NCBI GenBank assembly: GCA_017539025.1
Contig: JAFYHT010000020.1
Span: 1 to 64,000 of the forward strand
From: Erysipelotrichaceae bacterium
GTDB taxonomy: Bacteria > Bacillota_I > Bacilli_A > Erysipelotrichales > Erysipelotrichaceae
Direction: 5' to 3'
DNA: 64,000 nucleotides
The notes below the pieces were generated by a model. It made no database searches and was not told the origin of the DNA. It saw only the letters and a list, made by a program, of their open reading frames with translations. Shown here one piece after another: positions 45,453 to 53,547 of this stretch. The stretch's first letter is position 1; each line of letters starts with the position of its first letter. The position numbers were made by a program, and so were the translations under genes.

Positions 45453-45474
45453 ATTTATCGTACCTGTAAATCTT

Positions 45475-45535
45475 ATTATAGTGTTTATAGTTGAAAGTTC
45501 AACTAAAATAATTCAAAAAAGTTGAATATACAACT
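45475..45535 (-). promoter_or_regulatory. nrdG-nrdD promoter with two MarR-type operators
   Basis: On the minus strand the -35 TTGAAC (plus 45497-45502) and the -10 TATAAT (plus 45475-45480) are 16 bases apart. A palindrome with perfect 8-bp arms, TAGTTGAA-AG-TTCAACTA, covers the -35 at 45488-45505. A second site with the same outer arms, AGTTG-N6-CAACT, lies at 45520-45535, 31 bp away. The rest of this 284-base gap contains no gene that I trust. Confidence 0.75.
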
Positions 45536-45724
45536 GTTTATTATTTCCTGGAAATATTGCCGGTACCCTATGAAAATTTTCATTAAAAGCACAGTTATTT
45601 TGGACCCGTTTGAAAGGCCAAAAACAGATAAAGTTAGCTGATCATACAATATGGAAACAACGCTGTAAACGAAGAAAAAAGGCCTCAAAAATAAAGATAG
45701 ATATCCAATCACGCCACAAAAAGA

Positions 45725-45730
45725 TACAAT
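45725..45730 (+). promoter_or_regulatory. -10 box of the ParB-like/phosphoesterase gene, leaderless
   Basis: TACAAT lies exactly six bases before the ATG at 45737; no Shine-Dalgarno is present. Confidence 0.6.
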
Positions 45731-45736
45731 AAAAGT

Positions 45737-47119
45737 ATGGAAATATCCAATGAATCATTCATGCAGTATCAGTATGCCCTGAAGAAAGGAAAACGGGAAG
45801 TTTTTCATGCGCATCTGCACAAGGAAGAACCCTATCTGATCGCTCTGGATGAGATCGTCGATGTCGCAAAACTCAGCAGCATCTCTCTCGGGCAGATCGA
45901 AGTCCCAGCTGAACTGATCGTCGGAACAAGGACGAAAGGCAGAGCACTTTCCTTTACGAAAAGCTTCATGCCACTCTTGAATGAAAAAAGCGAATTCGCA
46001 GCCAAATGGATCAATGTCTGCAGATATCACCTCTCCGATGCCGGGATCAACGATGCTCCGACAGCCTATGAATACTTAGGAAAGTTCTACATCGAAGAAG
46101 GAAACAAACGCGTCAGTGTCTTGAAATCCTATGGTGCACCATTCATCACGCTTGAAGTCAAACGCCTGACCCCGCTCGATACCCAAAGCAAGGAAGTAAA
46201 ACTCTATAACGAATTCCTGGAATTCTATCAGCTTTCAAAACTCTATTCCCTTCAGTTCTCCAAACCGGGATACTATAAGAAACTTCTGAAATACCTGCAT
46301 ATGGAAGAAGACCATGTCTGGGACAGAAAAGAAAGGATCACACTGGTCGGTTTCTATGAGAGGTTATCTGCCGAACTAAAGAAAAAAGGCGTCCGTACCA
46401 ATCACGCCGATTGTCTGGTCGCACTTTTAGAAATGTATACCTATGAATTCCTGGTCCAGATGTCCGATAAGGAAATGGACAAGATCATTTCCCAGCATAA
46501 GACCAGACTCTCCTATGGAAAAGGCTTCTATAACATCACATGCATCTCCGATGATGAAGATCAGCTTCTCTACTCTTCCAATGTAAAGAATATCCTCAAA
46601 GATACTGATTTCATCATCTCAGCCGGCGATCTGAAGAAAGAATACCTGGAATACATCGTCACAATGACAAATAAGCCCTTATTCTACATCCCCGGCAACC
46701 ACGACAACAAATACCTGGAAGATCCACCGGAAGGATGCATCTGCATCGATGACGACTTGATCACCTATGAAGGCATCAGGATCTTAGGTCTTGGCGGAAG
46801 CATCCGCTACAGCGGTGATCACTATCAATACACCGAGATCCAGATGAAAAGAAGGATCAAAAAACTCAGATACAAGATCCTGAAAGCCGGAGGTGTCGAC
46901 ATCATCGTCACCCACGCACCGATCAAAGGATATGGTGATCTGAGAGATTATGCCCATCAGGGCTTTGAATGTTTCAGAAAACTGCTGGAAGACGAGAAAC
47001 CGAAGTTCTGGTTCTATGGTCATGTCCACAGCAGCTATGATCCTCTCATTCAGAGAGTTCATGCCTATAAGAATACGATGATCGTCAATGTATCCGGCAG
47101 ATACAACGCCAAATACTAA
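45737..47119 (+). CDS. ParB-like domain / calcineurin-type phosphoesterase fusion
   Basis: 460 residues. Residues ~35-145 resemble a ParB/sulfiredoxin-like domain: an IVDVAKLSSISLGQIEVP strand region and the hallmark-like YIEEGNKRVSVLKSYG at 118-133. A helical linker follows to ~260. Residues 265-460 form a metallophosphoesterase: GD at 297-298, GNHD at 320-323, TH at 392-393 and GHVH at 428-431. The first motif, normally DxH, reads D272-D-E274, so one metal-ligand His is replaced by Glu. The enzyme may bind metal differently or be a sensor. The substrate is unknown. Nothing in the neighbours explains it; it is a single gene with its own leaderless start. Confidence 0.75.
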   Translation: MEISNESFMQYQYALKKGKREVFHAHLHKEEPYLIALDEIVDVAKLSSISLGQIEVPAELIVGTRTKGRALSFTKSFMPLLNEKSEFAAKWINVCRYHLSDAGINDAPTAYEYLGKFYIEEGNKRVSVLKSYGAPFITLEVKRLTPLDTQSKEVKLYNEFLEFYQLSKLYSLQFSKPGYYKKLLKYLHMEEDHVWDRKERITLVGFYERLSAELKKKGVRTNHADCLVALLEMYTYEFLVQMSDKEMDKIISQHKTRLSYGKGFYNITCISDDEDQLLYSSNVKNILKDTDFIISAGDLKKEYLEYIVTMTNKPLFYIPGNHDNKYLEDPPEGCICIDDDLITYEGIRILGLGGSIRYSGDHYQYTEIQMKRRIKKLRYKILKAGGVDIIVTHAPIKGYGDLRDYAHQGFECFRKLLEDEKPKFWFYGHVHSSYDPLIQRVHAYKNTMIVNVSGRYNAKY

Positions 47120-47850
47120 TCATCCTTTGTACAGTTGAGTTCTGCCCAAGCCGGTACAAAGCCGGCATTCAAAGCAGTCTTTTGCGAAATGATGTGCGAC
47201 AGCGAGGTCCCATAGAACGGCAAGATGCCTTTCTTGAGGATCTCGTTTTTGATCAATGCCACAGCTATTGAACCCAAACCTTTTCCTCTGGCCTTTTCAA
47301 GAGTATCGATGCCGACCTGCCACATATAAGGACTGTCAGCCGATGCCCCAGCCATCGTCAATATTTCTCCATCCCTAGATAAAGATACTCCAATCACGTC
47401 TGGCGCATCTTTGACGAATGTGAAAGCTTCTTTAAAACGAGGATCTCCCTTGAACTGGAATATCTCCTCTTGCGTATACCACTTCACATCATAATCGCCT
47501 GTATCAACATCACTCATCTGTTCGCCGATAAAGAAAGGCCTTACCGCTTCGATGTGATAATGAAATTCGCTCAATATCTGATTGAGCTTCCTCAGGTTTT
47601 CCGCTTCAAAAAACCACTCACCGGGATAATCGTGATATTTTTCTTTACAAATATCGATGATCTGTTTCTTCCCGCAGAATAAAAGCTTTGAATTGACAGA
47701 AACGATCTTCAGGAAACACTCTTCCTGTTCCCTGTATCTTCTTCTGCCTTCAAGATAAGAATGGATGAAGAAATGATTCTTTTCATCCAATACATCTTTT
47801 TCTTCACAGCAGTAATCCTTAGAAAGCTGCTTACATAGTGTCTTATTCAT
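47116..47850 (-). CDS. GNAT-family acetyltransferase
   Basis: 244 residues from the ATG that overlaps the citrate synthase stop. The C-terminal ~110 residues hold the GNAT domain (QVGIDTLEKARGKGLGSIAV, then a YGTSLSHIISQKTALNAGF segment). The N-terminal half is helical and specific to this protein, as in the PF12746-type acetyltransferases. A longer upstream frame only overlaps citrate synthase and is rejected. It is the last gene of the TCA operon; substrate unknown. Confidence 0.8.
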   Translation of the reverse strand: MNKTLCKQLSKDYCCEEKDVLDEKNHFFIHSYLEGRRRYREQEECFLKIVSVNSKLLFCGKKQIIDICKEKYHDYPGEWFFEAENLRKLNQILSEFHYHIEAVRPFFIGEQMSDVDTGDYDVKWYTQEEIFQFKGDPRFKEAFTFVKDAPDVIGVSLSRDGEILTMAGASADSPYMWQVGIDTLEKARGKGLGSIAVALIKNEILKKGILPFYGTSLSHIISQKTALNAGFVPAWAELNCTKDD

Positions 47851-49186
47851 CGCCTTCAATATATCTGTATGCCGGACGGATGATCCTTCTGGAGAATTCG
47901 ATCTCCTCCATACGGTGTGCACACCATCCCGCAACTCTTGAGATCGCAAAGATCGGAGTATAGAGTTCTTCATCAATACCCAATATGCGATAGACCAGTC
48001 CTGAAAAGAGGTCGACATTGGCACAGACGTTCTTACCGGAAGAGTTGTTTTCCGCAAAGATCTCCGGTGCCAGTTTCTCTACCTGACAAAGCATTTCATA
48101 TTCCCTGTCGAGACCTTTTTCATATGCAAGATCTTTACTGTATTTCTTGATGACCTGAGCTCTTGGATCGGACTTGGTGTAGACCGCATGACCAATGCCA
48201 TAAATCAGGCCACTCTTATCTCCGGCTTCCTTATTCATGATCTTTCTGAGAAAATCTTTTACCTTTTCATCGTCATGAACATCATCGACATGTTTCAGGA
48301 TGTCATCAAGCTGTTCCATGACCTTCAGATTGGCACCGCCATGTTTTGGACCCTTTAAAGAACCGATCGCCGCAGAGATCGCCGAATAAGTATCCGTTCC
48401 GGTCGAAGAAAGCACCCTATCCGCAAAGGTAGAGTTATTGCCACCGCCGTGATCCGCATGGACCATCATGCACAGATCGAGAAGCTTGGCCTCTTCATGA
48501 GTGAACTTCTGATCCGGACGGTAGATATCCAGGATGTGTTCCGCCGTACTCAATCCGTGTTTTGGATAATGAAAGTACAGTGACTGATGCAGATAAGTGT
48601 GGCGATAGGACTGATAGGCATAGATCATCATCGTCGGCAGCTGTGCGATCAGGTTGATGGATTGTTTCATGACATTCTCTAGAGATGTGTCATCCGCCTT
48701 TTCATCATAGCTGTACATCGCCAATACGGATCTTGCCATCTTATTCATGATGTTTGGAGATGGCGCATTCATGATCATCGTTTCCGCAAAACCATTAGGC
48801 AGTTCTCTGTGTTCTTCCAACATCGCCTTGAACTTTTTGAGATGTTCGTTGCTGGCACGCTTTCCAAACAGTAAAAGCCACACAACTTCTTCAAACATGA
48901 AACGGTCGTTGATCATCGCTTCTTTGACCAGCTCTTCCATATCGATACCGCGATAGATCAGTTTCCCATCGATCGGAATGATCTGATCATCTTTTCTTTC
49001 ATAACCCACGACATCACAGATATTGGTCAGACCGGCCAAAACACCGGTACCATCCGAATTCCTCAATCCCCTTTTGACACCGTACTTTTCCGAATTCTGC
49101 GCATTGATGTGATTGTTGTTTCGATATTCATTCAGAAGCAGATTCAGATCTTCTTTACTCAAAGCTGCAATTTCAGGATAGATCAT
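47843..49186 (-). CDS. gltA: Citrate synthase
   Basis: Condenses oxaloacetate and acetyl-CoA. 447 residues. Catalytic residues lie in MVHADHGGGNNSTF (His), GIGHAVYTKSDPRA (His) and the late segment DLFSGLVYRILG (Asp). It overlaps the aconitase gene by 4 bases. With aconitase and isocitrate dehydrogenase it makes 2-oxoglutarate, most likely for glutamate synthesis, since no other TCA gene is visible. Confidence 0.95.
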   Translation of the reverse strand: MIYPEIAALSKEDLNLLLNEYRNNNHINAQNSEKYGVKRGLRNSDGTGVLAGLTNICDVVGYERKDDQIIPIDGKLIYRGIDMEELVKEAMINDRFMFEEVVWLLLFGKRASNEHLKKFKAMLEEHRELPNGFAETMIMNAPSPNIMNKMARSVLAMYSYDEKADDTSLENVMKQSINLIAQLPTMMIYAYQSYRHTYLHQSLYFHYPKHGLSTAEHILDIYRPDQKFTHEEAKLLDLCMMVHADHGGGNNSTFADRVLSSTGTDTYSAISAAIGSLKGPKHGGANLKVMEQLDDILKHVDDVHDDEKVKDFLRKIMNKEAGDKSGLIYGIGHAVYTKSDPRAQVIKKYSKDLAYEKGLDREYEMLCQVEKLAPEIFAENNSSGKNVCANVDLFSGLVYRILGIDEELYTPIFAISRVAGWCAHRMEEIEFSRRIIRPAYRYIEGDE

Positions 49187-51396
49187 AGTTCAGCTCCTTT
49201 CTTCTTGTAATAATTCATCAGACAGCCATTCAAGAGGATCTGTCTTTCTTCTTCATTCAACTGGCCCAAAGACAATTCGATCTTCTTCAGCTCATCCGAA
49301 ACAAGATAAGCCTCAATAGCATTGTCTTCTTCGATCGCCTTTCTGATATTTCTGACTAAAACATAGTTGTCTTTCTTTAACGATTCTTTATCCTTAGTCA
49401 GAAATGGCAGGATACCCCAGTTGATACAGTTGGAACGATAACGCTTGGTCGCATACTCTTTTGCGAAGTTTGCTCCGCCACCCAATACTCGCTGGCAGGA
49501 AGCGGCCTGTTCTCTGGCAGAACCATCTCCGGGCTTATTCGCATAGATCGCCGATACGATCAGAAAATCATCGCTCAACAATCCTTTTTCTTTCAGATCC
49601 CTAACGATCTCAAGATCATCCTTCTTCTCATTGAGATCTTTTGTTTCCTTTGCCAGGCCCACATAATCCGGATCTCTTCTGGATAAAGTGAATTCTGCCA
49701 GTCTTAAAGGATTGGAACGAAACGATGAAGTCTCTCCCGAAGGGATCAGTTCATCCGTCGTCGTAACCGGATCATCGATATGAGAAACGATACGGATCAA
49801 TAGATCTTCACTTAATTCAGGGATCGCAGGCCAATCCTTGATGTTTGGCCCAAAAACCAGTTCAACACTATGATCAGCTTTCCCATACGCATTGAACACT
49901 CTTCTTTCATAGATCTTTCGATCAAAGCCAGAAGGTTTCAGATCATATTCCATATCCAGATCGCTGGCGGCAGTTAATACGCCGTGATTGCCAGCGGTCG
50001 CTGCGATCGATCTGGCATCCATCAGACAGACCATTGCACATTGACCTTCCGTCGGTTTGGAGCCTTCACGATTCGGGAAATTCCTGGTCGTATGGCGGAT
50101 GGAAAGTTCCTTGTCGGCTGGCACATCGCCAGCCCCGAAACAAGGTCCACAAAATGCCTCTCTATAAACTGCACCGGCTTCGATCAGATCGGAAACAACG
50201 CCCTTTTTCATCAGTTCGAGTGATATCGGCATTGAATCAGGATAGACGGACAACCTGAACTGTCCACTTCCGATATGTTTTCCTTTTAAGATCTGAGAAG
50301 CTGCACAGATGTTTTCATAAACACCGCCGGAACAGCCTGCAATGATCGCCTGATCGACACGGATATCACCGTTTTCATCGATCTTGGAAACGAGCTTCAT
50401 ATTGTTTTTGTTCTGGCCCTGTTTGCCAAGTCGTTCATCAGCCTCATTCAGATATTTATAAGGATCTTTCTTTAATTCGTTAATAGCGATCGCATAACTT
50501 GGATGCATCGGCAAAGCGATCATACATTCGACTTTGGAAAGATCCAGATCGATATAGCGGTCGTAATAAGCACCGTCTTCAACCTTTAATTCCCTGTATG
50601 CATCTTCCCTGCCATGGATCTTATAATATTCTTTCGTCTTGTCATCCGTCTCCCAGATACTGGAGAAACAGGTGGTCTCTGTCGTCATGACATCGATCCC
50701 GTTACGGAAATCCTGTGACAGTTCATGGATCCCCTCTCCGACGAATTCCAGTACGGCATTTTTCACAAAGCCGTTTTCATATACGGACCCGATCAGATCC
50801 AGAGCCACATCATGAGGACCGACACCGTTTATCACTTTTCCATGGACATGGACCAATACCACATCCGGATAAGTGATGTCATAAGTCTGTTTCAACAGCT
50901 GTTTGACCAGTTCTCCTCCGCCTTCGCCAACACCCATCGTGCCCAAAGCACCATAACGGGTATGGGAGTCTGAACCCAATATCATCCTTCCGCAGCCGCT
51001 CATCATCTCTCTGTTGTAGCTGTGGATGACCGCGTAGTTTGCCGGAACATAGATGCCGCCATATTTCTTTGCGGCAGACAAGGCAAAGCGATGATCATCT
51101 TCATTGATGGTCCCACCGACTGCGCATAAGGAATTATGACAGTTGGTCAATACATAAGGCACAGGAAATTCTTCCATTCCCGAAGCCTTGGCAGAAAGGA
51201 TGATCGAAACATAGGTGATATCGTGGGAAGTTAAAGAATCAAAACGGATATGCATCTGTCTTTCATCGCTCTTGTCATCATGTGCTGACATGATCTGATA
51301 AGCCAGCGTCTTTCGATATCCGCTTTCTTTCAAGCTCTTATCGCATACTACAGGCTTTCCATCCTGCAGGATGACAGGTGTATTATAGATCTTCAT
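49183..51396 (-). CDS. Aconitase-family hydratase
   Basis: 737 residues with the aconitase fold: GSDSHTRYGALGTMGVGEGG in the N-terminal part and the 4Fe-4S cysteines in AGCSGGVYENI and CGPCFGAGDVPA. The C-terminal swivel domain has DGSAREQAASCQRVLGG, close to the substrate-binding GSSREQA of aconitases. The family also includes proteins annotated only as hydratase, but the position between isocitrate dehydrogenase and citrate synthase, overlapping both, argues for citrate-isocitrate conversion. Confidence 0.88.
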   Translation of the reverse strand: MKIYNTPVILQDGKPVVCDKSLKESGYRKTLAYQIMSAHDDKSDERQMHIRFDSLTSHDITYVSIILSAKASGMEEFPVPYVLTNCHNSLCAVGGTINEDDHRFALSAAKKYGGIYVPANYAVIHSYNREMMSGCGRMILGSDSHTRYGALGTMGVGEGGGELVKQLLKQTYDITYPDVVLVHVHGKVINGVGPHDVALDLIGSVYENGFVKNAVLEFVGEGIHELSQDFRNGIDVMTTETTCFSSIWETDDKTKEYYKIHGREDAYRELKVEDGAYYDRYIDLDLSKVECMIALPMHPSYAIAINELKKDPYKYLNEADERLGKQGQNKNNMKLVSKIDENGDIRVDQAIIAGCSGGVYENICAASQILKGKHIGSGQFRLSVYPDSMPISLELMKKGVVSDLIEAGAVYREAFCGPCFGAGDVPADKELSIRHTTRNFPNREGSKPTEGQCAMVCLMDARSIAATAGNHGVLTAASDLDMEYDLKPSGFDRKIYERRVFNAYGKADHSVELVFGPNIKDWPAIPELSEDLLIRIVSHIDDPVTTTDELIPSGETSSFRSNPLRLAEFTLSRRDPDYVGLAKETKDLNEKKDDLEIVRDLKEKGLLSDDFLIVSAIYANKPGDGSAREQAASCQRVLGGGANFAKEYATKRYRSNCINWGILPFLTKDKESLKKDNYVLVRNIRKAIEEDNAIEAYLVSDELKKIELSLGQLNEEERQILLNGCLMNYYKKKGAEL

Positions 51397-52390
51397 GTCT
51401 GATCCTTTCGATCAGCGCATCGGTAAATGCACTTGTAGAGGCAGTCCCGCCGATATCAGCAGTGACACATTTTCCTTCGGCAATCATATCTTCGATCACC
51501 TTACGGAGCAGTTCTCCTTTTTTCTTTTCGCCATTATCCTTTAAAAGATCCGCAAAGCTCATCAGGATAGCACTTGGATTTGCGATATCCTTGCCGGCAA
51601 TATCCGGAGCGGAACCATGTACTGCTTCATAGATCTTCACCTCATCACCGATATTGACGCTTGGCGCAAAACCAAGACCGCCGACAAGTCCGGCACACAG
51701 ATCGGAAATGATATCTCCATAGAGATTCGGTGCAACCAGAACATCAAAAGCACATGGATCGCTTACCAGTTTCATACATAAGGCATCGATGATGACACTG
51801 TCACTTTCGATCTCGGGATATTCTGAAGAGACTTTCTTAAAGACATCCAGGAACAAACCATCTGTGAGTTTCATGATATTGGCCTTATGAACACAGGTCA
51901 CTTTTTTACGTCCGTTTTTTCTTGCGTAATCAAACGCAAAACGGATAATCCTTTCACTCGCTTCACGAGTGATAATCTTGATCCCATGAGCCGTGTTTTC
52001 ATCGTACATGTATTCTACGCCCTTATAGAGATCTTCGCTGTTTTCTCTGATGACGACCAGGTCGACATCTTCGAATCTGGTCTTTACACCCTTCATCGAT
52101 CTCAAAGGTCTGACGTTTGCGTAAGTATTGAAACGCTGGCGCAGATAGACATTGATGCTGCGGAAGCCTGTTCCGATCGGCGTTGCGGTAGGACCTTTTA
52201 AAGCCAGACCACAATCCTGAATCTTCTCCAATAAGCCATCTTCCATGAGCTTTCCGCTTTTCTCGTAGTATTCGCTTCCTGCTTCACATTCCAGAAAAGA
52301 AACATTACAGTTCAATGCTTCAGATACTCTGATGACACTTTCACAGATCTCCTTACCGATCCCATCACCTCTGATCAATACAACATCCAT
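51383..52390 (-). CDS. NAD-type isocitrate dehydrogenase (isopropylmalate dehydrogenase superfamily)
   Basis: 335 residues. IRGDGIGKEI starts the fold, GFRSINVYLRQRFNTYANVR is the substrate-binding region in the isocitrate rather than isopropylmalate style, and LYGDIISDLCAGLVGG carries metal-binding Asp residues. EAVHGSAPDIAG is shared by the superfamily. The preferred ATG follows GTGAGGT by 7 bases; a GTG 21 bases upstream is the alternative. The first gene of the operon IDH-aconitase-citrate synthase-GNAT; it overlaps aconitase by 14 bases. Confidence 0.87.
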   Translation of the reverse strand: MDVVLIRGDGIGKEICESVIRVSEALNCNVSFLECEAGSEYYEKSGKLMEDGLLEKIQDCGLALKGPTATPIGTGFRSINVYLRQRFNTYANVRPLRSMKGVKTRFEDVDLVVIRENSEDLYKGVEYMYDENTAHGIKIITREASERIIRFAFDYARKNGRKKVTCVHKANIMKLTDGLFLDVFKKVSSEYPEIESDSVIIDALCMKLVSDPCAFDVLVAPNLYGDIISDLCAGLVGGLGFAPSVNIGDEVKIYEAVHGSAPDIAGKDIANPSAILMSFADLLKDNGEKKKGELLRKVIEDMIAEGKCVTADIGGTASTSAFTDALIERIRHEDL

Positions 52391-52424
52391 ATCCATGACC
52401 TCACTATTCACTTCATTCTACCAC

Positions 52425-52455
52425 AATAAAAGAAGAGTACCTCTTAATGGTACTC
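52425..52455 (-). terminator. Terminator of the pRiA4b-like gene
   Basis: A 7-bp stem (52435-52441 with 52449-52455) containing the stop codon in its loop is followed by TTCTTTTATT on the minus strand. Confidence 0.8.
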
Positions 52456-53403
52456 CTCATCTTCCGATTCATAGTCATCTTCGTCCATATCATCCATGAA
52501 ATCATCCAGAGAACGATATGCTTCCCTTAGAAGCTGTTCCTTCACCATCTCCATCAGAGAGTATTCATCCTTTTCCGGATACAAGAGAGAGAAATGTTCC
52601 AACAGTCCCTTGATCAGATAATAACTCGATATCTGCATATTCACATAGCTGTCCGTCAGAAGATCTTCATCATCAAAGTGGAACTGATCCATCTCCTGAT
52701 CCCTGTTCCAGTCAAACGGTTCATCTCCATCATAAAGGTCCAGTCCATCAACGAAAGGATTCTCACCCGAGTAATACAGTTCAGGATCGACATATCTGAC
52801 ATCCTTTTCAAAACCATGGCGGTGATATCCATCTACATACTCATTGATGTCATCCAGATAAAAATCTTCAAAATACTGCTGTTCCTCTGCCAGATCATAG
52901 TCCTCAAAATCCGCAAAACAGACATTCTCGTGATTCCAAGGAAGAGTGACAGAAGGATTCTTCGGATCATGATCGGCACTTGGAGAAACAAGACCTGAAA
53001 GATACATATCCAGAGAATACTTGTTGTCTTCCCAGACACCCTGGCCCTTGCCATCGATCAATATCGCAAAAGAAGTATCATCGTTGTTATAGGAACCCAA
53101 AGTCTCACATTCAAATTCCCAGCCATCTCCGGTATCGTATTCAAAAGTGAAATACGGACCAAGATCCTTCAATATATAATCCTTCATCGGTTTCCAGCCG
53201 TCATAACCGTTCCCGGTGAAAGACTCCGGCACATATGCTTTCTTATTGGACCTGAACATGAAGTTATGTTCAAATTCACAACTCAAAGCCGTGCAAAGGA
53301 TACATCCCACATATACCAGATTCAGATCACTTCTGATATCCAGAACACGATAAAAACGATCCTTTGCCTCTTCATAACTGACCGAAATCCTGTTATATTC
53401 CAT
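52444..53403 (-). CDS. Plasmid pRiA4b ORF-3-like protein
   Basis: 319 residues. The N-terminal ~170 residues match the PRiA4_ORF3 family: FYRVLDI, ALSCEFEHNFMFR, FTFEYDTGDGWEFECETLG and a PSVTLPWNHENVCF segment. The rest is very acidic, with repeated Asp, Glu and Tyr. This family often travels on mobile DNA and is found with transposons and plasmids, but its function is unknown. It has a strong Shine-Dalgarno (AAGGGGGAG), and two tandem palindromes lie in its upstream region. Confidence 0.78.
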   Translation of the reverse strand: MEYNRISVSYEEAKDRFYRVLDIRSDLNLVYVGCILCTALSCEFEHNFMFRSNKKAYVPESFTGNGYDGWKPMKDYILKDLGPYFTFEYDTGDGWEFECETLGSYNNDDTSFAILIDGKGQGVWEDNKYSLDMYLSGLVSPSADHDPKNPSVTLPWNHENVCFADFEDYDLAEEQQYFEDFYLDDINEYVDGYHRHGFEKDVRYVDPELYYSGENPFVDGLDLYDGDEPFDWNRDQEMDQFHFDDEDLLTDSYVNMQISSYYLIKGLLEHFSLLYPEKDEYSLMEMVKEQLLREAYRSLDDFMDDMDEDDYESEDEEYH

Positions 53404-53460
53404 TTCGATTACTCCCCCTTATTTCATTCATATTTATCATGCTTGATCTGAAACCATTCG

Positions 53461-53536
53461 TTTCCAGTATCGTATATGATAATACTTTCATCTGCTTTTG
53501 TTTCTTTACCAGTATCATATATGATACTATTTTTCA
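53461..53536 (-). promoter_or_regulatory. Tandem palindromic repeats upstream of the pRiA4b-like gene
   Basis: Two copies of an approximately 30-bp unit occur at 53461-53490 and 53505-53536. The second contains a perfect 18-bp palindrome, AGTATCATATATGATACT (53511-53528); the first contains an imperfect version (53466-53486). They lie in the 144-base gap between the Panacea-domain gene and the pRiA4b-like gene and look like operators, most simply for the HTH protein encoded next door. Confidence 0.6.
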
Positions 53537-53547
53537 ACAATAGGAAT

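Noticed and set aside
45503-45712. A 69-codon hydrophobic minus-strand frame in the nrdG upstream region
   Set aside because: It has no Shine-Dalgarno or convincing promoter, and it overlaps the operator region; it is most likely chance in AT-rich DNA.
47851-48057. Upstream extension of the GNAT gene at 47116-47850
   Set aside because: It overlaps the conserved end of citrate synthase out of frame, and its residues resemble no acetyltransferase.
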